NCBI RefSeq assembly: GCF_900128965.1
Contig: NZ_FQUL01000015.1
Coordinates: forward strand, 1-49,756
From: Ferrithrix thermotolerans DSM 19514
GTDB taxonomy: Bacteria; Actinomycetota; Acidimicrobiia; Acidimicrobiales; Acidimicrobiaceae
Length of the DNA: 49,756 bases
Direction of reading: 5' to 3'
Below, piece after piece: positions 10,370-20,228 of this stretch. Within the stretch, counting starts at the first letter, position 1. Each line of letters begins with the position of its first letter. A program made the translations under genes and the position numbers. Below the pieces are notes generated by a model. The model made no database searches. It worked only from the letters and a program-made list of their open reading frames with translations, and was not told the DNA's origin.

Positions 10370-11668
10370 CTACTTCTTCAGGAAAGGAGGGGGGAACTTC
10401 AAACAGAGAGCCTCAACCTCAGCTCTTACCCGGGTGACCTCAGATTCGTCCTCTCTTTTGCGCAGAGCGGTCGCTATAAACTCCGCCACCTGTCTCATCT
10501 GCTCCTCCTCCATACCAGTCGTCGTCATGGCCGCAGTTCCAAATCGCAGACCAGATGTTACAAATGGAGATCTAGGATCGCCTGGAATTTGATTGCGATT
10601 GCAGGTGATCCCAGCCCGATCGAGTGCCTCCTGCGCAACCTTTCCCGAGAGTTCGGGGTCAAAACTCTGAAGATCAACGAGTAAAAGATGAGTATCCGTT
10701 CCGCCCGAAACAAGCCGAAAGCCCTGTCTCTCAAGCGCATCTGCAAAGGCCCGTGCGTTCCTCACTACCTGCTCTTGGTAGAGGCGAAACTCAGGTTGTA
10801 GAGCCTCAAGAAAGGCTACCGCTTTTGCAGCTATCGTATTTTCTAGCGGACCACCCTGGAAGCCGGGGAACAGCGCCCTATCAATCACTGAACCATGCTC
10901 CTCGTGACCAACTATAGCTCCACCTCTTGGACCTCTTAGTGTCTTATGAGTGGTGAAAGTTACTACATCTGCGCCCTTTCCCCCACTAGAGGTATACAGC
11001 GGATTAGGATAGACACCGGCGGCGATTAGCCCTGCCACGTGAGCGGCGTCGAACATCACCATCGCTCCGACCTCATCCGCGATCTCCCTAACGCGATCCA
11101 CAGTGATCACCCTAGGATAGGCTGTAGCTCCAGCAACGATCAGCTTGGGCCTGTGCTTGAGGGCAAGTTCATACATGTTGTCAAAGTTGATAGTCTCTCC
11201 GCCGTCTCCTTTATCTGTAACCCCGTAACCTACAAAGTTGTAGAGCTGACCGGAGAAGTTCACCGGTGAGCCGTGGGTAAGATGGCCCCCCTGATCAAGA
11301 CGCATAGCCAATACAGTATCTTGAGGTTTGAGTAGTGCAAAGTAGACCGCTGCATTTGCGTTTGCGCCGCTGTGTGGCTGCACATTTGCCCAAGGAGCAT
11401 TAAACAAGCGCTTGAGGCGCTCTATCGCTAGCGTCTCCACCTTGTCTATGATCTGATTACCGCCGTAGTAGCGCTTACCCGGATAGCCTTCTGAGTACTT
11501 GTTGGTAAGCACAGAGGCTGTCGCCTCCATCACCGCTAGGGAGGTAAAGTTCTCCGACGCTATCAGTTGAAGCGTTGTACTCTGCCTCTTTGTCTCTTCA
11601 TCTATGAGGCTTGCCAACTCCGGGTCATCACTGCGAAGATGACCTCCCACTAAAGTACTGTCCGACAT
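10370..11668 (-). CDS. glyA: Serine hydroxymethyltransferase
   Basis: A PLP enzyme that interconverts serine and glycine while charging tetrahydrofolate with a one-carbon unit. The PLP-lysine motif FTTHKTLRGPRGG, the N-terminal block LIASENFTSLAVMEA and NKYSEGYPGKRYYGG are clear. At 432 residues it is full length. ATG is preceded by GAGGAGG. It sits 15 bases before wecA on the same strand, inside the rho-atp syntenic block; the position between tsaC and wecA is shared by a number of actinobacteria. Confidence 0.96.
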   Translation of the reverse strand: MSDSTLVGGHLRSDDPELASLIDEETKRQSTTLQLIASENFTSLAVMEATASVLTNKYSEGYPGKRYYGGNQIIDKVETLAIERLKRLFNAPWANVQPHSGANANAAVYFALLKPQDTVLAMRLDQGGHLTHGSPVNFSGQLYNFVGYGVTDKGDGGETINFDNMYELALKHRPKLIVAGATAYPRVITVDRVREIADEVGAMVMFDAAHVAGLIAAGVYPNPLYTSSGGKGADVVTFTTHKTLRGPRGGAIVGHEEHGSVIDRALFPGFQGGPLENTIAAKAVAFLEALQPEFRLYQEQVVRNARAFADALERQGFRLVSGGTDTHLLLVDLQSFDPELSGKVAQEALDRAGITCNRNQIPGDPRSPFVTSGLRFGTAAMTTTGMEEEQMRQVAEFIATALRKREDESEVTRVRAEVEALCLKFPPPFLKK

Positions 11669-11809
11669 CTAAACCTCCTCGACGCTAGCTAACAATCCTA
11701 GCCAACCAAGACAAACGCCTGTATCTTCGAGAGGCTGAAATTCTGTCGTGCAAGCGCTTTCATCTAAGCTAACCGTCGATCAAACCTGAAGTTGCTAGGT
11801 TTGAGAGGA

Positions 11810-12502
11810 TTATGAGCTGATGACTCTTTGAATCTCCATGAGGCTAATGGGACCATCTCTTAGGACTTTGACCTCATCTGATCGAATATCGACCAAGGTG
11901 GATGGCATCTCCATCATCGAAGTAGAGTCACCCACGACCAAAAGATCTCGATTTCGGTGGTACCCTACCGACGCAAAGCCAATAGCTAGAGCCTTTGCAT
12001 CGTCGAAGGTCACGGCGGGATCTCTCCCGCTCACATTCGCTGAAGTGCAGGCGATAGGAACCTCGGCTGCTATTAGAGCGGCAAAGCTTTTCCCCGGAGA
12101 TCTCACAGCGATCGATCCATCGTCTTTTTGCACGCCTCTTGAAAGTCGAGACTCTGAGGTCACCACGCACGTAAGTGCTCCTGGCCACAGCTCAGACGCT
12201 AACCGTTCAAGTCGGCTGACCTGGGCTTTATCCCTAAGTCCGAGAACGTTAACCACGTCTTGAACCCCTGACACCAAGATAGGCAATGCTTTATCGATTG
12301 GTCTTTGTTTCAGCTCAAAGATCGCCATCACCGACTCGTCCAAAGAGGCCAGAGACGCTACTCCATAGACCGTGTCGGTAGGCAGAACAACCACAGCGCC
12401 ATCTCTCAGCTTATCTACTATCGTTTGGACAGCGTCTACTTGAGACTGAAACACCTCTTCAGAGTCAGACCTAACGTTGCAGATCGTGACTTTTTCTACC
12501 AA
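11810..12502 (-). CDS. tsaC: L-threonylcarbamoyladenylate synthase (Sua5/YrdC family)
   Basis: It makes threonylcarbamoyl-AMP from threonine, bicarbonate and ATP for the t6A37 modification of ANN-decoding tRNAs. YrdC-domain motifs are present: VVLPTDTVYGVASLAS, KQRPIDKALPILV, CTSANVSGRDPA and STLVDIRSDEVKVLRDG. At 230 residues it is the short TsaC form without the C-terminal Sua5 domain. TTG is the start, with AAGGGG about eight bases upstream, right after the prmC stop. The prfA-prmC-tsaC order is widespread. Confidence 0.9.
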   Translation of the reverse strand: MVEKVTICNVRSDSEEVFQSQVDAVQTIVDKLRDGAVVVLPTDTVYGVASLASLDESVMAIFELKQRPIDKALPILVSGVQDVVNVLGLRDKAQVSRLERLASELWPGALTCVVTSESRLSRGVQKDDGSIAVRSPGKSFAALIAAEVPIACTSANVSGRDPAVTFDDAKALAIGFASVGYHRNRDLLVVGDSTSMMEMPSTLVDIRSDEVKVLRDGPISLMEIQRVISS

Positions 12503-12506
12503 GATC

Positions 12507-13385
12507 TCACCCCTTCAAAGCTCCAACGACAAATCTTGCCCTGTTTGTAAGGTCCTCCACAACGTGCACCGATCCAAATTCGTTGTCACGAAAAATTTCT
12601 TGGACGCAGCTGCTCTGCTCAGGTGAGATCTCCGTCACCAATACCCCGTTGACTCTAAGCCACCTCGGAGCCTCTGTTGCTATCGCCTCGATTGCCTCAA
12701 GGCCGGTTGGACCTGGAGTTAGAGCGATACTGGGCTCATACTCCCTCACCGATCTAGAAGCGCTGAGGTACAGCTCCTCTGAAAGATAAGGTGGGTTGGT
12801 CACGATAACGTGCACTTTACCTCGTAGCTCCTCGCTGACTGGATCGAAGAATGACCCAAGATGAAACGACACTGTAGATTCTCTCTCAAAAAGAATCGTT
12901 TTGTGGAGAGATCGCAGGTTACTTTGTGCCACCTCAAGCGCCTCGGCGGAGATCTCGGTACCAATAACATCTACTCCATCAAACTCCTTTGCGATCGACA
13001 AAGACACCGCTCCGCTTCCTACGCCCACCTCTATGACCCTCAGATCTTCCCCTGGTTGGTGTGTACGAAACTTTGAAAGTTGTTCTAGCGCAATATCTAC
13101 GATGAGCTCAGTCTCAGGTCTTGGAATGAGAACTCTAGAGTCAACTTCCAGGGTGATCTGCCTGAAGTCCCAGTTACCCAAGACATACTGCAACGGCTCT
13201 CCTGCTAAGAGGCGACTTTTCACCTGATCCAACCAGTTGCCCGAGTCCCGTTCTTGCAGCACATGAGCCCGAATGCGTCGCTCTAACTCTAATTTGATCC
13301 ATCGGTGCTGGGTAGCAGTTAGACCTAGTTCTCCAAGGAGTTCAACGCTCCTATCATGCATTCTATCCCTGTGAACGTGCTTCAT
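12507..13385 (-). CDS. prmC: Release factor glutamine N5-methyltransferase
   Basis: This SAM-dependent enzyme methylates the glutamine of the GGQ motif in release factors, raising termination efficiency. The substrate-binding motif TNPPYLSEE, the SAM motif VIEVGVGSGAVSLSIA and the family signature VLIPRPETELIVD are present, with an N-terminal helical domain (residues ~1-85). The 292-residue length is typical. Its gene overlaps the end of prfA by 23 bases, so enzyme and substrate are made from coupled genes. Confidence 0.94.
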   Translation of the reverse strand: MKHVHRDRMHDRSVELLGELGLTATQHRWIKLELERRIRAHVLQERDSGNWLDQVKSRLLAGEPLQYVLGNWDFRQITLEVDSRVLIPRPETELIVDIALEQLSKFRTHQPGEDLRVIEVGVGSGAVSLSIAKEFDGVDVIGTEISAEALEVAQSNLRSLHKTILFERESTVSFHLGSFFDPVSEELRGKVHVIVTNPPYLSEELYLSASRSVREYEPSIALTPGPTGLEAIEAIATEAPRWLRVNGVLVTEISPEQSSCVQEIFRDNEFGSVHVVEDLTNRARFVVGALKG

Positions 13386-14439
13386 CTAGTTCTCGGGTTC
13401 TCTCATCAAGAAGGAGAGCGTCCACAATCTCATCGAGTTCGCCAAGAAGGACCTGATCCAACTTGTAAAGAGTCAACTTAATACGGTGATCGGTCACCCG
13501 ATTCTCTTTGAAGTTGTAAGTTCGAATCTTCTCAGACCGACCTCCTCCACCGATCTGAGACTTTCGAGCCTGAGACGCCTCTTCACTGATTCGGTCTTGC
13601 TCCATCTTCAAAAGCCTTGCTCGCAGGACCTGCATCGCCTTTGCCCGGTTTTGAATCTGGCTCTTTTCATCCTGCATCGCTACGACTAAACCCGTCGGAA
13701 TATGGGTAATCCTCACTGCTGAATCGGTGGTATTCACCGACTGTCCCCCAGGACCAGTGGAACGATAGACGTCTATACGCAGATCATTCGGATCGATATC
13801 AACTTCAACCTCATCTGCCTCTGGCAACACCGATACGGTAGCGGAGGAGGTGTGTACCCTGCCTTGTGACTCGGTAACCGGAACCCTCTGCACCCTGTGA
13901 GGTCCGCCTTCATGTTTGAGACGCCTCCAAGCATCTTCCCCTTTTATCAAGAGAGTCACTGAGTTGTATCCTCCCATATCAGATGGGTCCTCAGAGAGCA
14001 TCTCGACCTTCCAGCCGCGCTTGTCAGCGTACCTGAGATACATGTCAGCCAGATCTTTCGCAAAAAGGTTAGCTTCCTCGCCTCCTTCTGCACCGCGTAT
14101 CTCAACGATCACGTTGCGACCGTCGTTTGGGTCTTTCGGAAGCAACAATAGCTCAAGACTCTCCTCAGCCCGCCGACACTTCGCTTCGAGTTCGTCTATC
14201 TCCTCACGCAGAAACTCTCTATCTGCACCAGATGAGTCTAGGTACATAGCCTTTGCCGCCTGGAGATCCTCGGTGTATGACTTTAAGACTCGAAACGCTT
14301 CCACTATCGCCTCCAACTCTTTGTGTCGGCGAGAAAGCTCTCGGGCCTTCTTCTGGTCCGAAAACACCTTAGGGTCGGAAAGGTCCTCGACTACTCTTTG
14401 ATACTCCTCTTCGAACTCCTCCATCTTGTCGGCTAGCAC
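13363..14439 (-). CDS. prfA: Peptide chain release factor 1
   Basis: RF1 reads UAA and UAG stops and triggers peptide release. The GGQ loop (residues 231-233, in STGPGGQSVNTT) and the tripeptide anticodon PVT (187-189), which marks RF1 rather than RF2, are both visible. An N-terminal coiled-coil domain precedes them. At 358 residues it is full length. GTG start with GAGGAAGAA immediately upstream. It is followed in overlap by prmC, which modifies it. Confidence 0.96.
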   Translation of the reverse strand: MLADKMEEFEEEYQRVVEDLSDPKVFSDQKKARELSRRHKELEAIVEAFRVLKSYTEDLQAAKAMYLDSSGADREFLREEIDELEAKCRRAEESLELLLLPKDPNDGRNVIVEIRGAEGGEEANLFAKDLADMYLRYADKRGWKVEMLSEDPSDMGGYNSVTLLIKGEDAWRRLKHEGGPHRVQRVPVTESQGRVHTSSATVSVLPEADEVEVDIDPNDLRIDVYRSTGPGGQSVNTTDSAVRITHIPTGLVVAMQDEKSQIQNRAKAMQVLRARLLKMEQDRISEEASQARKSQIGGGGRSEKIRTYNFKENRVTDHRIKLTLYKLDQVLLGELDEIVDALLLDERTRELDEARSQG

Positions 14440-14453
14440 TTCTTCCTCATCTC

Positions 14454-15473
14454 CTAAATATCAAACCATCGTTCAGAGGTCTCCACAACCTCAAAGGGCT
14501 CACGAGATCGTGAAACGATCGATTCGAAGGCCTTTGTAACATCTCGTCTTTGAAAAACGAATACCACGTTGTCCACCGACGGCGTGGTGACGAAGCTACG
14601 TTTCAGATACGCCAGCACAACCTGCGCCTCCAAGGGTGCGACCACATCTGGCCCTTTTGTAAAACACAACAAAGAGCGGTTGCCGTTGCGGTAAGTCGCG
14701 TAAGCATAACACCTCGGGGAGACGTCATCTATAGAGCCAAGTTCGAAAGGATTCACCTCTTGCGCATCTACAAGTTCTGGAGTTTTCACTACCAGTGACC
14801 TCAACCATCGATCTCGGGCCGCAGTCGCCAGTGGATGAAAACTCGTAGATCTTCTAACCTCTTTGATGAAGCAGAGCGCTCGGTCGAGCTCTTCCACCAC
14901 GTCGTAGCCATCGACGAACATAAGCTCCCGTGCCTGTCTGTCCCGCTCAGAGCTTCCAACCATGATAGAGTCAGAACCGTTCATCTGACGTGCCACCTCT
15001 AATCCGAGATAATGCGCGCTAACTCCATCGTTGTATCGAGACAACTCCAAGTCGAACTCGACAGCCAGTTCTCGAAGCGTTCCATAGCGACTCTCACCTG
15101 ACCATGGATCAGACTTCTGTCGTGGGACGCTCTTAGGAGCGAATTCTTCCCCCTTTAAATACATGTCGAACTTTGACAGCGCAACCTTTAGGTCCACAAA
15201 CGATGCACTAATCGCAACGGTGCTTTGTGGATAGTCCTCTAGCTCAAAACTGCCGGGCAACCTGCAAAGTGTTGCTGTATGCACAAGGTGCGTGCTAGCC
15301 AGGACTCGCGACAACGTCGTAAGGAGATCTTCAAACCTTACATATGCAACGTAGGCCTCAGAGTCGTAGATCTCTACGTACCGCCCTAAGGATCCTTGCG
15401 ATAGCTTGACCTTCTCTGGGGGTACCCTACTCCTGATCACCCAAGAGACTGGGTCGCTTGGCGCATTCTCCAT
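14454..15473 (-). CDS. Uncharacterised 339-residue protein between rpmE and prfA
   Basis: I do not recognise this protein. It is a soluble-looking chain without a signal peptide or clear membrane segment. The N-terminal half is acidic and helical in character (residues ~100-215), while the C-terminal ~80 residues show short hydrophobic strands such as RSLLCFTKGP, VVLAYLKRSF and DNVVFVFQRR that suggest an alpha/beta fold. No nucleotide-binding loop or metal motif is evident. It starts with ATG 42 bases after rpmE and ends 14 bases before prfA, all on one strand, so it is very likely cotranscribed with translation genes. Codon use looks like its neighbours, which argues for a real, resident gene. 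Confidence 0.75.
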   Translation of the reverse strand: MENAPSDPVSWVIRSRVPPEKVKLSQGSLGRYVEIYDSEAYVAYVRFEDLLTTLSRVLASTHLVHTATLCRLPGSFELEDYPQSTVAISASFVDLKVALSKFDMYLKGEEFAPKSVPRQKSDPWSGESRYGTLRELAVEFDLELSRYNDGVSAHYLGLEVARQMNGSDSIMVGSSERDRQARELMFVDGYDVVEELDRALCFIKEVRRSTSFHPLATAARDRWLRSLVVKTPELVDAQEVNPFELGSIDDVSPRCYAYATYRNGNRSLLCFTKGPDVVAPLEAQVVLAYLKRSFVTTPSVDNVVFVFQRRDVTKAFESIVSRSREPFEVVETSERWFDI

Positions 15474-15515
15474 ATAGATAGTACTATCGCTCTACGAGCA
15501 CTATGACGAGCGGAC

Positions 15516-15734
15516 TTACTTCGACGCTCTTTTAGACCTGTCACCGTATCTGCGCTGGAATCTCTCCACTCGCCCACCGGTGTCAACGAGCTTCTGCTTC
15601 CCCGTGTAGTAAGGATGGCACTCGTTACAAAGTTCAACGTGCAGTTCTGGTTTGGTCGAACGGGTAACAAACACATTTCCACATGAGCAGGTAACTGTAC
15701 AGGTTACATAGTTTGGGTGAATATCAGCTTTCAT
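15516..15734 (-). CDS. rpmE: 50S ribosomal protein L31, zinc-binding form
   Basis: A 72-residue protein of the large ribosomal subunit. It begins [10 protein letters not shown] and carries the zinc ligands of the C+ type: C16-S-C18 and C36-N-E-C39. Such forms are typically present when zinc is sufficient; some genomes also carry a zinc-free paralogue, not seen here. The [20 protein letters not shown] block is the family signature. It follows rho on the same strand, the usual rho-rpmE-prfA order. Confidence 0.97.
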   Translation of the reverse strand: MKADIHPNYVTCTVTCSCGNVFVTRSTKPELHVELCNECHPYYTGKQKLVDTGGRVERFQRRYGDRSKRASK

Positions 15735-15769
15735 CTCTCTGTTCCTCCTAGATCAACAAACAATAGTCC

Positions 15770-17578
15770 CTATCCGACGGGACTCTTTTGAATCTCCGCC
15801 AAAAACTCTGCATTAGATCGAGTCGACTTTATCTTGTCGATCAAAAGTTCGAGCGCTGGGGCCGAAGATCCCTCTGCCGCTAAAGCGTTCATTACTCTTC
15901 GCAGCTTCCACACAAGATTTAGCTCTTCTCGCGTAAACAAGAGCTCTTCGTGTCGGGTCGAGGACGCATTTACATCTATCGCTGGATAAAGTCGACGTTC
16001 GGCCAATCGACGATCGAGTTTTAGTTCCATATTTCCCGTTCCCTTGAACTCTTCGAAGATTACTTCATCCATCTTCGAACCGGTCTCGACAAGAGCCGTG
16101 GCCAAAATGGTGAGGGAACCGCCTTCTTCGACGTTTCGGGCCGCTCCAAAGAACTTCTTAGGTGGATAGAGGGCTCCGGAGTCGACTCCACCTGACATAA
16201 TCCGCCCAGTCGCTGGCTGCGCAAGGTTGTAGGCTCTTGCGAGACGAGTGATTCCGTCTAACATGATCACTACGTCTCTTCCTTTTTCAACCATCCTCTT
16301 CGCCCGCTCGATCGCCAACTCTGCAACCACAGTGTGTTCCTCAGCGGGCCTGTCAAAAGTGGATGCAACTACTTCGCCCTGCACCGACCGGCGGATATCG
16401 GTAACCTCTTCCGGCCTTTCGTCAACCAAGAGAAACATAAGATGCACCTCTGGATTGTTCGTCTCAATGGCGTGCGCAAGCTGCTTCATAATGGTCGTCT
16501 TCCCTGCTTTGGGAGGCGACACGATGAGACCTCTTTGACCTTTGCCTATCGGAGAGATAAGGTCGATGATTCTCGCAGTCAAGTTGCCAGCAAAGTCTTT
16601 GGACACTTCGCCTGGTTTACTCTCGAGCCTTAGGTTCTCGTCTGGGAACAGAGGTGTCAGGTCTTCAAACCTTGGCCGCGACTTTGACTCCTCCGGATCC
16701 GTTCCTGAGACCTGATCCACTCTCACAATCGCCGAATACTTTTCGTTAGCGTTCGCGGGCCGGGCACCTCCAACCAGATAGTCACCCTTTCTCAAGCCGT
16801 ATCGACGGACTATCGCCGCAGAGACATAGATATCTTTTGGTGAAGGCAGGTAGCCGTTTGCTCGGATGAAGCCAAACCCCTCATCTCTAAGGTCAAGCAC
16901 TCCAGCTACGTCCGTCAGTTCAACCGGGATCGCTTGCTCCGCCTGAGTTGTCTCGCCCCGGTCCTGTCCTCTGCTACCGTCTCTACCCCTCCGTCTCCTC
17001 GACCTTCTAGACCCACCGTCTCCTTCTGGTCTTGAGACTGCTTCACCTGGACTTGGACTTTGTGAGTTATCCTTTGACGTCGTCTCTTGAGAAGCTGTTT
17101 GCACCTCTGTGGGAGAAGGTGGAAGGGAGTCAACCGACTCCATCTTGGGCTCCACCTCCACGGCGGGTTTCTCCGTCACCTTGCTCTTTGTCTTGGGAAC
17201 TACCGTTATCGGAGGAAACAGCGGCAACGATCCTGCCGAGGACCCCGATTGACTCTCAGCGGCCCTCGCAGAAGATGGAGCAATGGGCATAGCTCCCTGT
17301 TCCAATTCCATCTGCTCGCTCTTACCGTTCGTAGAAGATCGACGAGATCTCTTAGAGGGTCCATCGGACCCGTTTTCTCCCCCACCTAAAGCCTCTCGGC
17401 TGGAGTCTCCGTCTGTCTTAGACTGTGGGCCAAGAGCCGCTGACATGATCATGTCAATAATGTCAGCCTTTTTATTCCTTGTACTCACCTTTAGCTGAAG
17501 CTCTTTACCTATGGCAAGGAGACGGTCTTTTTCCATTTTTTCTAGATCAGAACGATCCACCTGAGCAACAGTGCTCAT
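15770..17578 (-). CDS. rho: Transcription termination factor Rho with long basic/acidic N-terminal insert
   Basis: Rho is the hexameric RNA helicase that ends transcription. Domains in order: an N-terminal helical Rho-N domain (residues ~10-50), a ~150-residue low-complexity region rich in S, P, E and R with an [15 protein letters not shown] stretch, the RNA-binding cold-shock-like domain ([21 protein letters not shown]) and the ATPase core with P-loop [15 protein letters not shown] and [15 protein letters not shown]. The insert is typical of high-G+C Gram-positive Rho. ATG at 17578 is chosen over GTG at 17584 because GAGGTG lies five bases before it, giving 602 residues. Confidence 0.95.
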   Translation of the reverse strand: MSTVAQVDRSDLEKMEKDRLLAIGKELQLKVSTRNKKADIIDMIMSAALGPQSKTDGDSSREALGGGENGSDGPSKRSRRSSTNGKSEQMELEQGAMPIAPSSARAAESQSGSSAGSLPLFPPITVVPKTKSKVTEKPAVEVEPKMESVDSLPPSPTEVQTASQETTSKDNSQSPSPGEAVSRPEGDGGSRRSRRRRGRDGSRGQDRGETTQAEQAIPVELTDVAGVLDLRDEGFGFIRANGYLPSPKDIYVSAAIVRRYGLRKGDYLVGGARPANANEKYSAIVRVDQVSGTDPEESKSRPRFEDLTPLFPDENLRLESKPGEVSKDFAGNLTARIIDLISPIGKGQRGLIVSPPKAGKTTIMKQLAHAIETNNPEVHLMFLLVDERPEEVTDIRRSVQGEVVASTFDRPAEEHTVVAELAIERAKRMVEKGRDVVIMLDGITRLARAYNLAQPATGRIMSGGVDSGALYPPKKFFGAARNVEEGGSLTILATALVETGSKMDEVIFEEFKGTGNMELKLDRRLAERRLYPAIDVNASSTRHEELLFTREELNLVWKLRRVMNALAAEGSSAPALELLIDKIKSTRSNAEFLAEIQKSPVG

Positions 17579-17823
17579 CCACACCTCACATCATCATTGG
17601 GTAACCCTTTGGAAGCCAGTGCGCACTATCAAACCATACAGCTTGGAATGCCTTGCGCCGAGGGGTCTTGTTGTGGCAACTTTACAAAAGGCCTTTATCC
17701 TCTTCGTGTATAGCCAACCGAAGGACACTTATAATTTACACGGCTCGATAAAACTTCCGTCTTATTAATTGATTCACATTAAAGTTGCCCTCTAAGTCTC
17801 GTACGCACGCTACCAATATCGGT

Positions 17824-18930
17824 CTAGATTCCCGCCTCCGTCAATATCGCATCCAGGGTCGCCTCCACAGCCTCAGGAACCTCTATCTGAGTGATCGCAG
17901 TGTCTGGATCCTTTAGTCCATTACCTGTAAGAACGCACACCACAGTCGATCCCTTTGGAAGATCAGTCTTGAGCAGACCCGCTACCGATGCAGCCGAGGC
18001 GGGCTCACAAAATATCGACTCCTCCCTAGCTAGGTAGGTATAAGCCGCAAGAATCTCTTTGTCCGAGACTGAGTCGATAGATCCTCCAGACTCCGACGCA
18101 GCAGCTATAGCTCCGTTCCAAGAGGCCGGATTTCCTATGCGTATTGCAGTCGCCACAGTGTCAGGGTTGGGAACCACTTCGCCTTTTACTATTGGAGCAG
18201 CACCTTCGGCTTGAAAACCCATCATCTTTGGCAAAGATGAAGACCTGCCGCAACTTTTGTACTCACCGTACCCCTTCCAGTAGGCGGTAATATTTCCAGC
18301 GTTACCAACAGGTATAAAGTGATGTGTCGGAGCAGCACCTAGTGCATCGACGATCTCAAAGGCTCCGGTCTTTTGTCCCTCTATACGTAAAGGATTAATG
18401 GAGTTAACCACCGTTACGACTCCGGTTTCACCGAGATCTCGCACTATCTCAAGAGCACGATCGAAGTTACCCTTGATCTGGACGACCTTTGCTCCGTATA
18501 TGAGCGCTTGGGCAAGTTTTCCTAACGCTATGTAACCAGAGGGAATCAGAACTACGCTTTTAAGACCCGCCCTCGCTGCATAAGCTGCGGAGGCAGCAGA
18601 GGTATTGCCGGTGGAGGCACATACAACTGCTCTTGCACCGTTATACTTGGCCATAGTAATAGCGACGGTCATGCCTCGGTCTTTGAAAGATCCCGTTGGG
18701 TTGGCGCCTTCGAACTTCAGATATACATCAACACCTTTAAGGGAAGAGAGTCTCGGAGCAAAGCGAAGCGGGGTTCCACCTTCGCCAAGAGTAATCACCT
18801 CCGCATCTTTTGGAACCGGCATAAAACTACGATAAGCGTCGATCACCCCAGGCCACCCAAGGGCGGAACCCCGATCCCACTCTGCCTCCTTCACCAGGTA
18901 ACCTCCGCTTTCTGAACCGTATCTAACCAT
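17824..18930 (-). CDS. thrC: Threonine synthase
   Basis: A PLP enzyme that converts O-phosphohomoserine to threonine. The PLP lysine is in TGSFKDRGMTVAI, and the phosphate-binding loop in ASTGNTSAASAAYAARAG. About 368 residues, the shorter class typical of actinobacteria and Bacillus. ATG at 18930 is chosen over an upstream TTG; it overlaps the end of hom by eight bases, so the two are coupled. The next gene downstream is rho; homoserine kinase (thrB), often found here, is absent. Confidence 0.95.
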   Translation of the reverse strand: MVRYGSESGGYLVKEAEWDRGSALGWPGVIDAYRSFMPVPKDAEVITLGEGGTPLRFAPRLSSLKGVDVYLKFEGANPTGSFKDRGMTVAITMAKYNGARAVVCASTGNTSAASAAYAARAGLKSVVLIPSGYIALGKLAQALIYGAKVVQIKGNFDRALEIVRDLGETGVVTVVNSINPLRIEGQKTGAFEIVDALGAAPTHHFIPVGNAGNITAYWKGYGEYKSCGRSSSLPKMMGFQAEGAAPIVKGEVVPNPDTVATAIRIGNPASWNGAIAAASESGGSIDSVSDKEILAAYTYLAREESIFCEPASAASVAGLLKTDLPKGSTVVCVLTGNGLKDPDTAITQIEVPEAVEATLDAILTEAGI

Positions 18931-20203
18931 CAATTACACGCAGATATCTATGGATCTTCCTGACCGAGTCGAGCTGCGCCAGAGCATCCAAAGTCAAAAC
19001 CATCGATCTCTCTTTGGCACTGTGTGTGAGAAACACAAGTCTCGCCTCTTCTCCAAGACCGATCTGCTCCATCGAAGCGATCGAGACGCCGCATTCACCA
19101 AATACGGTAGCTACCTTGGCTAACACACCAGGTTTGTCTGCCACTTCGATTGCCACATAGAAGTTTGACTCTAAGGCATCAAGCGGTACTACCTTAACCT
19201 CTCTGCGTCGTAACCGTCTCTCCGTTGAACCGTAATGGAGATTTTGAGCAGCATCTATCACGTCCCCCATAACGGCTGACGCAGTGGGCAAACCACCAGC
19301 TCCTCGTCCGTAAAACATGAGCTCCCCAACGGCTTCTCCTTCAACGAAGATGGCGTTGAACGCGTCCCTGACAGAGCTAAGTGGGTGAGTAGCAGGAAGT
19401 AGCGCTGGGAACACCCGAACGGAAAGTCTTTGAGAGTTCTCGTACTGCACCCTTGCGCATTCTGCTATGAGCTTTATAACAAACCCGTGCCTTGAAGCAA
19501 ACTCAACGTCTTTCGCCGTGAGGTTTGATATACCTTCACACAACACATCTTGAAATCTGACCTTCATACCAAAGGCTATCGACGAGAGGATAGCAGCCTT
19601 GGCTGCAGCGTCATAGCCCTCTAGATCGGCTCGGGGATCGGCTTCTGCGTAGCCGAGCCTTTGCGCCATTGCTAACGCCTCTTCAAAGGCCAAAGACTCC
19701 TCGTGCATCCTTGTAAGGATAAAGTTGGTAGTTCCATTTACTATCCCTGTTACCCTTGAGAGCCTCTCTCCAACCAAGGAGACCCTAAGGGAGCGAATAA
19801 GCGGTATACCTCCAGCAACCGCTGCTTCAAAGAACACGTCGCGTCCGACCTGTTCAGCCAGCTCTTCGATCTCGAAGTAGTGTTCTGCAAGAAGAGCCTT
19901 GTTAGCCGTTACCACCGACTTACCTCTGCGAAGAGATGCCTCTATGAGACTCTTGGAAGGGTTTAGATCGCCCATCACCTCTACAACTATGTCGATCTCT
20001 GGATCTCCGACGATACTCTCTGCCTCTGTGGTAAGCAGTTCCGTGTTTATCCACGGATCACGTTCTCTATTTAGATCACGAACTAAAATCTTGGAGATCT
20101 CTAGATTCTCTCCAATTCTCTCTTTTATCGAGTCGCCGTTATCGATAAGAATCTTGACAAACGCAGAGCCAACGTTGCCGCATCCAAGCAACCCAATCTT
20201 CAA
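18923..20203 (-). CDS. hom: Homoserine dehydrogenase
   Basis: It reduces aspartate semialdehyde to homoserine, the branch point to threonine and methionine. The Rossmann motif GLLGCGNVGSAFVKIL, the catalytic region GIVNGTTNFILTRM and YAEADPRADLEGYDAAAKAAIL are clear. A C-terminal ACT domain (about residues 347-426, from VAIEVADKPGVLAKVATVF) suggests allosteric feedback, usually by threonine. TTG is the start, with GGGAGG upstream. It has no aspartate kinase domain. Confidence 0.95.
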   Translation of the reverse strand: MKIGLLGCGNVGSAFVKILIDNGDSIKERIGENLEISKILVRDLNRERDPWINTELLTTEAESIVGDPEIDIVVEVMGDLNPSKSLIEASLRRGKSVVTANKALLAEHYFEIEELAEQVGRDVFFEAAVAGGIPLIRSLRVSLVGERLSRVTGIVNGTTNFILTRMHEESLAFEEALAMAQRLGYAEADPRADLEGYDAAAKAAILSSIAFGMKVRFQDVLCEGISNLTAKDVEFASRHGFVIKLIAECARVQYENSQRLSVRVFPALLPATHPLSSVRDAFNAIFVEGEAVGELMFYGRGAGGLPTASAVMGDVIDAAQNLHYGSTERRLRRREVKVVPLDALESNFYVAIEVADKPGVLAKVATVFGECGVSIASMEQIGLGEEARLVFLTHSAKERSMVLTLDALAQLDSVRKIHRYLRVIDG

Positions 20204-20228
20204 GCAGACCTCCCAGGGTAAGTTTTCA

